This document shows positions 24,639 to 32,305 of a DNA stretch of 64,000 bases, one piece after another. The notes below the pieces were generated by a model, which saw only the letters and a program-made list of their open reading frames with translations, had not been told where the DNA came from and did not search any database. Numbering within the stretch: position 1 is the first letter of the stretch; each line of letters starts with the position of its first letter. The position numbers and the translations under genes are program-made. The DNA is from Halorussus salilacus (GTDB taxonomy: Archaea > Halobacteriota > Halobacteria > Halobacteriales > Haladaptataceae): the NCBI RefSeq assembly GCF_024138125.1, contig NZ_CP099993.1:2418001-2482000 (forward strand), written 5' to 3'.

Positions 24639-25229
24639 TTACGCCTCTGCGTCCTCGTCCACGCCGGGCGCTCGGCTCACGTCCACCTCGTCGGGTTCCT
24701 CCCACCCACCGACGCGAACCTCGCCGTCCGGCCCCTCGACGTACACGTCGTCGGCGAACCCGCCCTCGGCGTAGGGGTGTTCGGGCTCTTCGAGTTTCTC
24801 GGGCGTCGAGGGCGCGTCCGGAATCCCGGCGGCGGGCGCGAACTCCCCGAGCGGGTCGTCGATGGAGATGCCGTGGCGCTCGAAGAAGGTCTCGTAGCGG
24901 TCGTAGTGGTCGCCGAGTTCGTCGACCGGGAACTCCATCATCTCGGTCCAGCCGTGGTTGTAGAAGTCGAAGTTGGCCTGGACGTGGGTTATCTCGCGGG
25001 CCTCGGCCTCGGGCGCGCCCTCCTGCAGCGCGGTCAGGTAGGTGTCCATCGTGGCGTCGAAGAAGGCGTCGAGACGCTCGCGGCGCTCCTCGCGGCGGGC
25101 TTCGTCGGCCTTTTTCAGGAAGATGTCGGTGTGCATCGAGACGAGCTTGTCCTTCACGATGTCCGAGACCACGGGCAGTTCCAGCGCCTTCCGGGACGCG
25201 AAGTGGCGGGCGTTCTGGCGAATCTTCAT
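24639..25229 (-). CDS. Conserved haloarchaeal protein (DUF6149-like)
   Basis: A 196-residue protein beginning MKIRQNARHFASRKALELPV. Largely alpha-helical, with a basic N-terminal helix and a conserved-looking middle (NFDFYNHGWTEMMEFP), then an acidic, Pro-rich tail. I recall this as DUF6149, with no known function. ATG 25229 is chosen over an upstream start at 25301 because the upstream residues overlap the divergent gene's promoter. It is divergent from the FAD/NAD oxidoreductase at 25334, with about 105 nt between start codons. Confidence 0.75.
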   Translation of the reverse strand: MKIRQNARHFASRKALELPVVSDIVKDKLVSMHTDIFLKKADEARREERRERLDAFFDATMDTYLTALQEGAPEAEAREITHVQANFDFYNHGWTEMMEFPVDELGDHYDRYETFFERHGISIDDPLGEFAPAAGIPDAPSTPEKLEEPEHPYAEGGFADDVYVEGPDGEVRVGGWEEPDEVDVSRAPGVDEDAEA

Positions 25230-25304
25230 GGCCGGACGTTGGGGCGCGAGTCCTAAAAGGTCGTCTGTTGGGCAACCCCTCGCACGATTCGCAGATAGCA
25301 ACCC

Positions 25305-25312
25305 ACTTTAAC
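25305..25312 (+). promoter_or_regulatory. TATA-like element of the NAD(P)/FAD oxidoreductase gene
   Basis: ACTTTAAC lies 22-29 nt before ATG 25334, as expected for a leaderless transcript, and supports that start over the upstream in-frame start. Confidence 0.55.
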
Positions 25313-25333
25313 CCCGATACTGAAGATTCGGCT

Positions 25334-26584
25334 ATGAGCGAGTCGTACGTGATAATCGGTGACGGTATCGCGGGGAGCTCCGCAGCGGAGACCCTCCGCG
25401 AGCAAGCCCCGGATGCCGACATAACGGTCATCACCGACGAAGGTGAGGCCCTGTACAACCGAATCCTCATCAAGGAATTCGCCAAGGGCAAACTCCCCGA
25501 AGCGCCAATCTCCATCCACGAGCCCGAGTGGTACGACGAGCGGGACATCGACCTCGAACTCAACACGTTCGTCACGTCGGTCGACACCGACGCCCACGAG
25601 GTCCACACCCACGACAGCGGGACCTACGAGTACGACAAACTCCTCGTGGCGACGGGCGGCACGCCGACCAGCCTGTCGAGTTTCGGCATCGAGAACGCCG
25701 ACGCCGACGGCGTCCACCACTTCTGGACGTTCCAGGACGCCCGGAAGATACAGGAGAACGCGAGCGAGGCCGACACCGGCGCCGTCGTGGGCGCGGGCCT
25801 GCTCGGCATCGACCTCGCGGCGGTCTGTGCCGCCCAGGAGGTCGACGCCCACTACATCATGCGGGGCAACCGCTGGTGGCGCTACGGCCTGAGCCTCGAC
25901 GGCGCGGAGATCATCCACGACGCGCTCGAAGAGAAGGGCGTCGAGTGCGTCTTCGAGAGCGGGGTCGAGCGGTTCGAGACCGACGACGAGGGTCGCGTGG
26001 TCTCGACCGTCGACGCCAACGGCGAGGAGTTCGACAGCGACTTCGTCGGCGTCGCCATCGGCCTAGACTTCAACACCGAGTACCTCCAGGGGACGGGCAT
26101 CGAGGAGGACAGCGGCATCGTGGTCGACCAGTACATGCAGACGAGCGTCGAGGACGTCTACGCGGCGGGCGACATCACGCGCTACTACGACGTCATCCTC
26201 GACGAGTACGCCCAGAACGGCTCGTGGGGCTCGGCGAAGGAGCAGGGCCAGATCGCCGCGAAGAACATGGTCGCCGACGGCGAGGAGGCGGAGTTCCGCT
26301 GGGTGTCGTCGTACTCCATCACCCACTTCGACTTCCCGTTCCTCAGCTTCGGCTTCCCGACGCTGGGCGACGACGAGTGCGAGCGCAAGTACAGCGACAC
26401 CGAGTGGCGGCGGCTCGCGTTCAAGGACGGCAAGCTCGTCGGCGGCGTCCTCATCGGCGACATCGCCCCGCAGGGCAAGTACAAGGACCTCATCCGCCGC
26501 GAGGTCGAGGTCGCCGACCAGAAAGAGGTCCTGCTGGAGAAGGACTTCGACCCCGAGGAACTGGCGATTCCGCCCGAGCAGTAG
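25334..26584 (+). CDS. NAD(P)/FAD-dependent oxidoreductase (rubredoxin-reductase/NirB-like)
   Basis: A 416-residue pyridine-nucleotide disulfide-oxidoreductase-fold protein. The FAD motif is YVIIGDGIAGSSAAETLRE at the N-terminus, the NAD(P) motif GAVVGAGLLGIDLAA around residues 153-167, and the second FAD motif TSVEDVYAAGDITRY around 272-286. There is no redox-active CxxxxC pair, so it resembles rubredoxin/ferredoxin reductases or the N-terminal half of NirB rather than lipoamide dehydrogenase. The electron partner is unknown and no ferredoxin gene is adjacent. Confidence 0.88.
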   Translation: MSESYVIIGDGIAGSSAAETLREQAPDADITVITDEGEALYNRILIKEFAKGKLPEAPISIHEPEWYDERDIDLELNTFVTSVDTDAHEVHTHDSGTYEYDKLLVATGGTPTSLSSFGIENADADGVHHFWTFQDARKIQENASEADTGAVVGAGLLGIDLAAVCAAQEVDAHYIMRGNRWWRYGLSLDGAEIIHDALEEKGVECVFESGVERFETDDEGRVVSTVDANGEEFDSDFVGVAIGLDFNTEYLQGTGIEEDSGIVVDQYMQTSVEDVYAAGDITRYYDVILDEYAQNGSWGSAKEQGQIAAKNMVADGEEAEFRWVSSYSITHFDFPFLSFGFPTLGDDECERKYSDTEWRRLAFKDGKLVGGVLIGDIAPQGKYKDLIRREVEVADQKEVLLEKDFDPEELAIPPEQ

Positions 26585-26669
26585 GGAATCGCGCGACCAC
26601 GAACTCTCGATTTTCTCGGCGACGAGGACCGTTCGGGTCACCGAGCGCGTCGGTCTCGGAATCCGCGGC

Positions 26670-27599
26670 TCACCAGCCCTGCACGCCAGCCTCGAAGACG
26701 AACACGACCGCCTGCCCGGTCGCCAAGAGGCTCGCGTACGCGAGCGCCGGGACGAGCAAGCTGTCGGTTCGGTCGTACGCGTAGGCCGCGAGTCCGAGGA
26801 CGGCGACCTGCGTGGTCACGAACAGGCCGCCAGCGACCGACTCGACCGCGGCGACCCCCGAGAGGGCGGCGACCCCGAACAGGACGAGCGCGGGCAGGTA
26901 CGACAGAGCGCGTAGCCACCGCCGACCGACGCGGTCGGCGGCGAACAGTGCGACGCCGATGGTGGCGACGAACAGCACCGCGCCCCCGAGCCGCCCCCGC
27001 TCGGGGAACGGCGAGAGGCCGCCGCGAGCGCTCAGTAGCAGGAAGCTCGCCACGGCCGTCGTCGCGACGACCGCGATATCGCCGTCGGTGACCCTCCCGA
27101 GACTTCCCTGAACGACGACCTGACAGGTCAGCAGGTAGCTCGGGACGCCGACGAACAGTCCGAGTCCGGTGACAACGAGGAACGGTTCGAGGGGAACGTC
27201 GGCCGCGACAGCGGTCATCGTCAGCGACCCGTACGGGACGCCGGTGAGCGCGCCGACGAACTTGGTGAGGCCGACGAGGACCGCGGGGAGCGCAATCGCG
27301 ACCCCGACGAGCGGCAGGTCGTCGGCCGACGGCAACGCCACGCCGACCTCGATGTCGCGGAGCGTCACGTACGCCCCGGCGAACAGGAAACTCCCGGCGA
27401 GTAGCAGGCTTCCGCCGAGGAGACCCTCGACCGGAAGACCACCGGGGAGCGACAGGGCGTCGACGGCCGACGACGCGACCGTCGACGCGGTGTGATGCCA
27501 GAGAGCGAATCCGCCCACCGCGCAGACGGCGAACGCGAGTTCGGTCGCAATCGGGTGGTTTTCCCGGCCGAGCGTGGGGCGGGAGGCTCGATTCGACAT
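26670..27599 (-). CDS. Multi-pass membrane protein, possibly degenerate CPBP-like
   Basis: A 309-residue integral membrane protein with about eight hydrophobic helices and a short polar N-terminus (MSNRASRPTLGRENHPIATE). The C-terminal pattern DRTDSLLVPALAYASLLATGQAV resembles the last conserved helix of CPBP intramembrane proteases, but I see no EExxxR or second-His motif, so protease activity is doubtful. The start at 27599 is chosen over a much longer open frame (to 27944) that would run antisense through the next gene. Confidence 0.7.
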   Translation of the reverse strand: MSNRASRPTLGRENHPIATELAFAVCAVGGFALWHHTASTVASSAVDALSLPGGLPVEGLLGGSLLLAGSFLFAGAYVTLRDIEVGVALPSADDLPLVGVAIALPAVLVGLTKFVGALTGVPYGSLTMTAVAADVPLEPFLVVTGLGLFVGVPSYLLTCQVVVQGSLGRVTDGDIAVVATTAVASFLLLSARGGLSPFPERGRLGGAVLFVATIGVALFAADRVGRRWLRALSYLPALVLFGVAALSGVAAVESVAGGLFVTTQVAVLGLAAYAYDRTDSLLVPALAYASLLATGQAVVFVFEAGVQGW

Positions 27600-27750
27600 G
27601 GTTCCGCTTTCAGACGCGATGACATTAATGTTTTGACGTTTGTGGCGCGGTTCGCGTCGTGTTTCGCCCGTCCCGTACGCGGGCGGGGGGACTCGGCGAC
27701 ACCTGCTTGAACCCAACGTTGTTGTGGCTGGAAGCGGTACGTGACGGTCC

Positions 27751-27987
27751 ATGCCCCAGCTCGAAATCGACCTGTCGGACGACATGGACATGCAGATAGA
27801 CCAGCTGGTCTCCCAGGAGGAGTTCGTCGACCGGCAGGAGGCCCTCGAAGAGATGCTCTCGCTCGGCATCAAGGAGTACCAGACTACCATGGGAACCGAG
27901 ACCCGCGACGAGATGGAGTTCGCCGACGAGATGATGGAGACCACGGAGCGCTCGCTGGGCGAAGACGACGACGGCTACCGGTTCTGA
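27751..27987 (+). CDS. Small CopG/RHH-like acidic protein (DUF7120-like)
   Basis: A 78-residue protein. The first 45 residues (MPQLEIDLSDDMDMQIDQLV...EEFVDRQEALEEMLSLGIKEY) match the beta-strand and two-helix pattern of ribbon-helix-helix regulators. The C-terminus is an acidic helix ending DDGYRF. I recall it as DUF7120. It could be a small DNA-binding regulator or an antitoxin-like protein, though no toxin gene is adjacent. The divergent membrane protein gene starts 152 nt away. Confidence 0.75.
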   Translation: MPQLEIDLSDDMDMQIDQLVSQEEFVDRQEALEEMLSLGIKEYQTTMGTETRDEMEFADEMMETTERSLGEDDDGYRF

Positions 27988-28052
27988 GCCGACCGCTACC
28001 GGATTCGCGTTCCGTTTCTGAATTCTGGTCGTTGATTCCGGATGGGGGAAGG

Positions 28053-28059
28053 TTTAAGA
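28053..28059 (+). promoter_or_regulatory. TATA-like element upstream of the 80-aa gene
   Basis: TTTAAGA is centred about 35 nt before ATG 28091, predicting a short leader of about 10 nt. An ATG at 28081 is followed immediately by a TAA (start-stop), which could affect translation if it is within the transcript. Confidence 0.4.
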
Positions 28060-28090
28060 TACTCCAAGACATTTGCTATCATGTAACACG

Positions 28091-28333
28091 ATGTCATCGA
28101 ACACGACTATGGGAACCGACGGGGACGCCCGCACCCTGCGCGTCCACCCGACGACCGCCGCGCCGCCCGGCACTCCCGTGCGGCACTTCGACGAACTACC
28201 GGAGCGCGCACAGCAGTTGCTCGCCGAACGACCCGACCGAGGGACCGTCGCGGTCTCGCCCGAACTCGCCGCGACGTTCGCCAACGAGCCCGTAGTCGTG
28301 TTCTCGGAGTACCTCCGGGTCGAACGCGCGTAG
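28091..28333 (+). CDS. Small conserved-type protein of unknown function (80 aa)
   Basis: An 80-residue protein with regular haloarchaeal composition: TLRVHPTTAAPPGTPVRHFDELPERAQQLL then VAVSPELAATFANEPVVVFSEYLRV. No catalytic motif is visible and I assign no function. The start ATG 28091 agrees with the TATA-like element at 28053. It is followed 64 nt later by another small gene on the same strand. Confidence 0.65.
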   Translation: MSSNTTMGTDGDARTLRVHPTTAAPPGTPVRHFDELPERAQQLLAERPDRGTVAVSPELAATFANEPVVVFSEYLRVERA

Positions 28334-28397
28334 TCGGGCCGTACTCGCCGAGGGCGGGACCGAAGGCGTTTTGCCCGCCACGCGCGGAGGGGGAGAT

Positions 28398-28811
28398 ATG
28401 AACGGAAGCGGCGAGATGACCCTCGCCTTCGAACTCTCGGCGCTCGAAGAACTGGCCAGCCCGGGCACGGTGTTCGAGGACGCCCGCCGGTGGAGCGAGT
28501 ACGTCGGCGTCGTCTCCGACAAGCCCACCTACGTGGTGACCAACTTCACCCGCAAGAACCGCATCCGCCAGGACTTCTTCTCCGGCCCGAAGGGGAAGGG
28601 CGAGAGCCTCGAAAGCGTGCGCGAACAGTTCGACACCGACCGCCACGTCTTCGTCGGCACGACCGACGACGACCGCGACCTCGCCGACGAACACGAGTGG
28701 GAGTACCTCGACGTGGCGGAGGCCGCCGAGGCCGCCGAGTGGCGACTGGCCGAGGAGGTCGAGACCCCCGCGACCGAGGAGGACGAGGACCAGCGCGACG
28801 ACTGGCCCTGA
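28398..28811 (+). CDS. Conserved haloarchaeal protein (DUF7124-like)
   Basis: A 137-residue protein: MTLAFELSALEELASPGTVFEDARRWSEYVGVVSDKP, then TNFTRKNRIRQDFFSGPKGKGESLE, and an acidic Glu-rich end. The middle has basic residues that could contact nucleic acid, but I know no activity. I recall it as DUF7124. ATG 28398 directly follows a purine-rich GGAGGGGGAGAT stretch that could act as a ribosome binding site. It ends 3 nt before the stop of the convergent VapC-like gene. Confidence 0.72.
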   Translation: MNGSGEMTLAFELSALEELASPGTVFEDARRWSEYVGVVSDKPTYVVTNFTRKNRIRQDFFSGPKGKGESLESVREQFDTDRHVFVGTTDDDRDLADEHEWEYLDVAEAAEAAEWRLAEEVETPATEEDEDQRDDWP

Positions 28812-28814
28812 CGG

Positions 28815-29207
28815 TCAGTAGGTCGCGACTTCGACGCCAGCGATTCGCTCGAAATCGGAGACGTTCCGCGTCAGTACCGGTTCGTCCACGATAGCCGCGG
28901 TCGCCCCGATGATAACGTCCCCGTCACCGAGGGCTTCGCCGTCGTTTTCGAGTTCGCCCGAGATACGTCCTGCCTTCTGCATTACCGCCGAGTCTGCTGG
29001 CTGAACGGGCTTGGTCGTGAGTACCTCCTCGACGGTTTCCCGTTCCTCGTCCGGTTGCTTGGATCGTGCGACGCCGTAGTAGAGTTCGAACAGCGTCATC
29101 GCCGAGAGGCACTGTCGAACCGGATTCTCCTCCAGTTCGTCGGCTCTGGCGACCGCATTCTCGTCTCCGCGCATCAGGTCGGTGAGGAAGGACGTGTCGA
29201 GCAACAC
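28815..29207 (-). CDS. vapC: PIN-domain ribonuclease toxin, VapC type
   Basis: A 130-residue PIN-domain protein. Conserved acidic residues appear in LLDTSFLTDLMRG (Asp4), LFELYYGVAR (Glu) and LGDGDVIIGATA (Asp), consistent with a metal-dependent RNase. The GTG start at 29207 follows the stop of the antitoxin gene by 1 nt, the usual antitoxin-toxin order. VapC toxins typically cleave tRNA or rRNA and are neutralised by VapB. The target here is unknown. The gene appears intact. Confidence 0.88.
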   Translation of the reverse strand: MLLDTSFLTDLMRGDENAVARADELEENPVRQCLSAMTLFELYYGVARSKQPDEERETVEEVLTTKPVQPADSAVMQKAGRISGELENDGEALGDGDVIIGATAAIVDEPVLTRNVSDFERIAGVEVATY

Positions 29208-29208
29208 G

Positions 29209-29445
29209 CTACGTCTCCTGAAGCCGGTCGGCGACGGCTTCTAACTGCTCTCGCCGCCGTTCTCGGCGCTCTTCGATGGCGTCTTCGAGCGCGTCGGCCT
29301 CCTCCTCGGAGAGGACGCCCGCGAGCTCCGACAGCGACCGCTCTCCGGCGAGACGGAGGACGACCTCCGAGAGCGTCTCGCCCTCGCGCCTCCGAACCTC
29401 CAGCCGCTCGTACGCTTCGTCCGAGAGGCGGATGCTCTTAGACAC
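29209..29445 (-). CDS. vapB: VapB-type antitoxin
   Basis: A 78-residue antitoxin directly upstream of the PIN toxin. The N-terminus MSKSIRLSDEAYERLEVRRREGETLSEVV is a ribbon-helix-helix-like DNA-binding module, similar to haloarchaeal antitoxins I recall as DUF7557. The C-terminal helix, rich in Glu and Arg, should bind the toxin. The pair probably autoregulates its own promoter. Start ATG 29445. Confidence 0.85.
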   Translation of the reverse strand: MSKSIRLSDEAYERLEVRRREGETLSEVVLRLAGERSLSELAGVLSEEEADALEDAIEERRERRREQLEAVADRLQET

Positions 29446-29591
29446 GCCCGTCCCTTCGCGTAGCGACGATTTCAGTTTTCCCGTTTCATCACGTCCCGTG
29501 TTGGTCCCGGCTTCGTATTTGAACCCTCGAACCTCGCCATCCCGACGGCGTAGTCGCGGCCTTTAAACGCCCGAAAGCCCAATCGATTCGC

Positions 29592-30125
29592 ATGGCAGAA
29601 CCGCGCGTTCCGGGCGGCCGCGGGGCCGAGATCGAGCTCCCCTGCGGCGAGTCGGTCCACGTCCACGACCTCGACATGGGCATGCGCGAGTACGACTGCG
29701 CGTGCGGGGACTCCCACGCGGTCGTCACCGACGTCCATCCGCCCTCTCGATTCTTCCCCGAGTTCCTGGTCGCCATCCTGCGCGAGACCATCGACACCGA
29801 CGACGACCTGGGCGAGTTCGGCACGCCCCACGTCATGGGCATCGTGCTGGAGGAGTTCCCGACCGAGGTCGTCAGCGAGAACGTCGAGGACGACCAGGAC
29901 GTGGGGTACGCGCTGGTGTGGGTGACCGACTTCGACTCGCGTCGGCTCCACGAGGTCGTGGTCGAACTCGTGGTCGAGCTCATGGAGCACGCGGTCAGCC
30001 ACGCCGAGGACGACGACGCGATGGCCCGATTCGAGGAGGACATGCTGGACTTCGACGTGTCGGCGTTCGTCGAGCAGTACCGCCGGGAGCGCGACTTCAC
30101 CGGGCCGCACGACACCCCCGCCTGA
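29592..30125 (+). CDS. Conserved haloarchaeal protein (DUF5815-like)
   Basis: A 177-residue acidic protein. The N-terminal third has a small Cys/His cluster (LPCGESVHVHD then REYDCACGD) that may bind zinc. The rest is helical: EFLVAILRETIDTDDDLGEFGTPHVMGIVLEEFP and a long helix VVVELVVELMEHAVSHAEDDD. I recall it as DUF5815, function unknown. The promoter may be TTTAAACG near 29561-29568, about 27 nt before the ATG. A perfect hairpin follows the stop. Confidence 0.75.
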   Translation: MAEPRVPGGRGAEIELPCGESVHVHDLDMGMREYDCACGDSHAVVTDVHPPSRFFPEFLVAILRETIDTDDDLGEFGTPHVMGIVLEEFPTEVVSENVEDDQDVGYALVWVTDFDSRRLHEVVVELVVELMEHAVSHAEDDDAMARFEEDMLDFDVSAFVEQYRRERDFTGPHDTPA

Positions 30126-30132
30126 GCCGCGG

Positions 30133-30160
30133 CGACTCGCCCCGGCGGCGGGGCGAGTCG
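30133..30160. terminator. Perfect 12-bp hairpin after the DUF5815-like gene
   Basis: The arms at 30133-30144 and 30149-30160 are exact complements around a GCGG loop, starting 7 nt after the stop codon at 30125. A terminator or 3'-stabilising role is likely but unproven. Confidence 0.5.
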
Positions 30161-30212
30161 TCAGACGCTCGGCTGACTGAAAACTAAGTGTGAATCCGCC
30201 CGAATATCCGGT

Positions 30213-30434
30213 ATGGTCCGTCGAGCGAGGAAGTACGAGCGGATTCGCACCGTCCTCGCCGAGGCCGACCCCGACGAACCCCTGACGGCGCGCGAGATAC
30301 TCCAGTTGCTCGACGCCTCGGACGAGCAGTTCGACAGCGCCCACCAGATCGCGACCGTCCTCGGCCGACGCGCGCGCGACGGCGACGTGACCGTCATCCG
30401 GTCGTCGCCGTACCGGTACCGGCTCGAAAACTGA
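30213..30434 (+). CDS. Small winged-helix-like protein (73 aa)
   Basis: A short basic-acidic protein: RKYERIRTVLAEADPDEPLTAREILQLLDASD (helix-turn-helix pattern), then SAHQIATVLGRRARDGDVTVIRSSPYRYRL (recognition helix and wing). This matches a minimal winged-helix domain and suggests nucleic-acid binding, perhaps as a small regulator. I cannot name targets. It is convergent with the lipid kinase gene, 14 nt apart. Confidence 0.7.
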   Translation: MVRRARKYERIRTVLAEADPDEPLTAREILQLLDASDEQFDSAHQIATVLGRRARDGDVTVIRSSPYRYRLEN

Positions 30435-30448
30435 TTCGGCGCTGACTC

Positions 30449-31408
30449 CTACTCCGGGTCGGGTTCGTAGTCGTCGCCGACGCACAGTTCCAGCGCCTTC
30501 GGCCGCGTCCGAATCGCCAGCGAGCGGTACTCGCCGATCTCGCCGTCGAAGCTGAACCCGACCGGCTCGTCGCGCCGGACGGTCACGTCGAGTTCCGACG
30601 CGAGCAGGCGGGTGACGCTCTCGGTGTCCTCGCCGAACAGACGCTGGACAGCCGCCTCCTCCAAGAGATTTCTCGGGGGCGTCCGCTCGACGATGGTCAC
30701 GTCGAGTAGCCCGTCCTCGACGTCGGCCTGCGAGCGCCCTTCCGCGGGGAACCGCCGGGCGTTGCCGACGAGGACCATGACCGCCTCGCCGTCCCACGTT
30801 TCTTCGCCCTCCGGGCCGGTCGCCTCGACCGCGAGCGGGAGAGCGTCGAAGTCGGCGACGGTTCGGAGACCGCTGACGACGTAGGCCAGCACGCCGAGTC
30901 GGTCTTTCATCTCGGAGCTGGTCGAGGCGCTGGCGTCGGCGGTCACCCCCGCGAGACAGGAGTTGAGGAACAGGCGGTCGTCGGCGGTCGCAACGTCGAT
31001 GCGGCGTCGCTCGCCGCGCTCGGCGACCTCGAAGGCGTGGCGCACGTCCTCGACGCCGACGTTCTGCGCGAAGTTGTTGCCGGTGCCCGCCGGGACCACG
31101 CCGACGGTCGTCTCGTCGAGCGCGTCCGCCGAGTCGAGCCCCCGGACCACCTCGTTGACGGTGCCGTCGCCGCCCGCGGCCGCCACGAGGTCGGCCCCGG
31201 CGAGCCCCGCGATGCGGCCGAACGCGACGGTCTCGCCGTCGGCCTGGGTCTCCAGCACGGTGTAATCGTACTCGTCGGCGAGTCCGCGGACCCGGTCGCG
31301 GTGGTCACCGTTGCCGCTCGTGGGATTCAACACCAGAACGCGGTCGAGCGCGGCGTCGGTCGCGTCGGCCGCGGCGCTCGTCTCCGTCTGCGCCCCATCC
31401 CCGGACAT
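30449..31408 (-). CDS. Diacylglycerol-kinase-family lipid kinase (YegS/DagK-like)
   Basis: A 319-residue protein. The signature motifs are VLVLNPTSGNGDHRDRV near the N-terminus, AAGGDGTVNEVVRGL (GGDGT nucleotide loop) and VGVVPAGTGNNFAQNVGV. The C-terminal beta-sandwich carries the conserved Asp/Glu region DVEDGLLDVTIVE. It likely phosphorylates a lipid (archaeal diether lipid, sphingoid-like or isoprenoid alcohol) at the membrane. The start was set at ATG 31408 (MSGDGAQTETS) over 31435. It is divergent from the PHP gene with about 53 nt between starts, so they may share a promoter region. Confidence 0.9.
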   Translation of the reverse strand: MSGDGAQTETSAAADATDAALDRVLVLNPTSGNGDHRDRVRGLADEYDYTVLETQADGETVAFGRIAGLAGADLVAAAGGDGTVNEVVRGLDSADALDETTVGVVPAGTGNNFAQNVGVEDVRHAFEVAERGERRRIDVATADDRLFLNSCLAGVTADASASTSSEMKDRLGVLAYVVSGLRTVADFDALPLAVEATGPEGEETWDGEAVMVLVGNARRFPAEGRSQADVEDGLLDVTIVERTPPRNLLEEAAVQRLFGEDTESVTRLLASELDVTVRRDEPVGFSFDGEIGEYRSLAIRTRPKALELCVGDDYEPDPE

Positions 31409-31461
31409 ACGACCTAACAGGGGGCAGAAAGCCAAAGGTCTACCGGCGCGTCACGTCTCCC

Positions 31462-32229
31462 GTGTTCACCGTCGACCTGCACGCGCACACCCGGTTTTTC
31501 CACGGCCACGAGCGACTCGCGCAGCACTACGACCCGCTCGGCGTCCGCTTACTCGCCGGAGCGGCCCGGATGCGGGGACTGGACGGGGTCGCGCTCACGA
31601 ACCACGATTACTACCGCGAGTTCGACCTCGGCGCGCCGAGCGCGCCGAGGCCGAACCCGAGAGGCGGGCAGAGGCCGACCCCCGCGTCTGGCGGGGGTCG
31701 CTACGCCGCCACGATTCCCGGCATCGAGGTGACGACCACCCACGGCCACGTCCTCGTGGTCGGGCCCGACCCCCCGCGCCGGACCGGACCCGGCGAACTC
31801 ACGCCCGAGGAGACGGTCGAACTCGCCCACGACCGGGGGTGTGCCGCAATCGTCGCCCACCCGTACCGCAACAGCACGGTCCGGAACGTCGAGGCCGAGT
31901 TCGACGCCATCGAGGTCAACGGCAAGCACCCCCGGACCGAGGAGTGGGTCGCGCGACTCGCCGCGAACCACGACCTGCCGCTGGTCGGCGGTAGCGACGC
32001 CCACTACCCCGTGGAGGTCGGTCGGGCCTACACCCGGGTCGACGCCGACGAACTCACGCCCGAGGCGGTGGTCGAGGCCATCCGGGACGGCCGGGTCGAA
32101 CCCCGGGTGCACCGGGGCGCGCTCAATCGGACGGTCAGGTGGTTCTACCGCGAGATTCACGAGGGGAAGGGGTACCTGCAGGAACCGGAGTGGCTGGAGT
32201 CGCCGGGGCTCGGAGAGCCGCCGAAGTAG
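31462..32229 (+). CDS. PHP-domain metal-dependent phosphoesterase
   Basis: A 255-residue PHP protein. Metal-binding motifs are visible: VDLHAHTRFFHGH (HxH), TNHDYYRE, IPGIEVTTTHGHVLVVG (Glu, His), AIVAHPYRNS and LVGGSDAHYPVEVGRAYT (DxH). These proteins hydrolyse phosphoesters such as nucleotides or histidinol phosphate, and the substrate here is unknown. The GTG start at 31462 begins right at the first motif. An in-frame low-complexity insertion (about residues 60-82, Pro/Gly/Arg-rich) separates the second and third motifs. Confidence 0.88.
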   Translation: MFTVDLHAHTRFFHGHERLAQHYDPLGVRLLAGAARMRGLDGVALTNHDYYREFDLGAPSAPRPNPRGGQRPTPASGGGRYAATIPGIEVTTTHGHVLVVGPDPPRRTGPGELTPEETVELAHDRGCAAIVAHPYRNSTVRNVEAEFDAIEVNGKHPRTEEWVARLAANHDLPLVGGSDAHYPVEVGRAYTRVDADELTPEAVVEAIRDGRVEPRVHRGALNRTVRWFYREIHEGKGYLQEPEWLESPGLGEPPK

Positions 32230-32305
32230 CGCCGTTCTGCCCGTCCACCGTGGCCGATGACCTTCGGGTCGGCGTGGCCGCTCCGTACGGACGCCGTTCA
32301 GGTCC

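Noticed and set aside
26670-27599. Active CPBP/CAAX protease
   Set aside because: The C-terminal helix pattern is similar, but the EExxxR and His motifs needed for activity are not seen.
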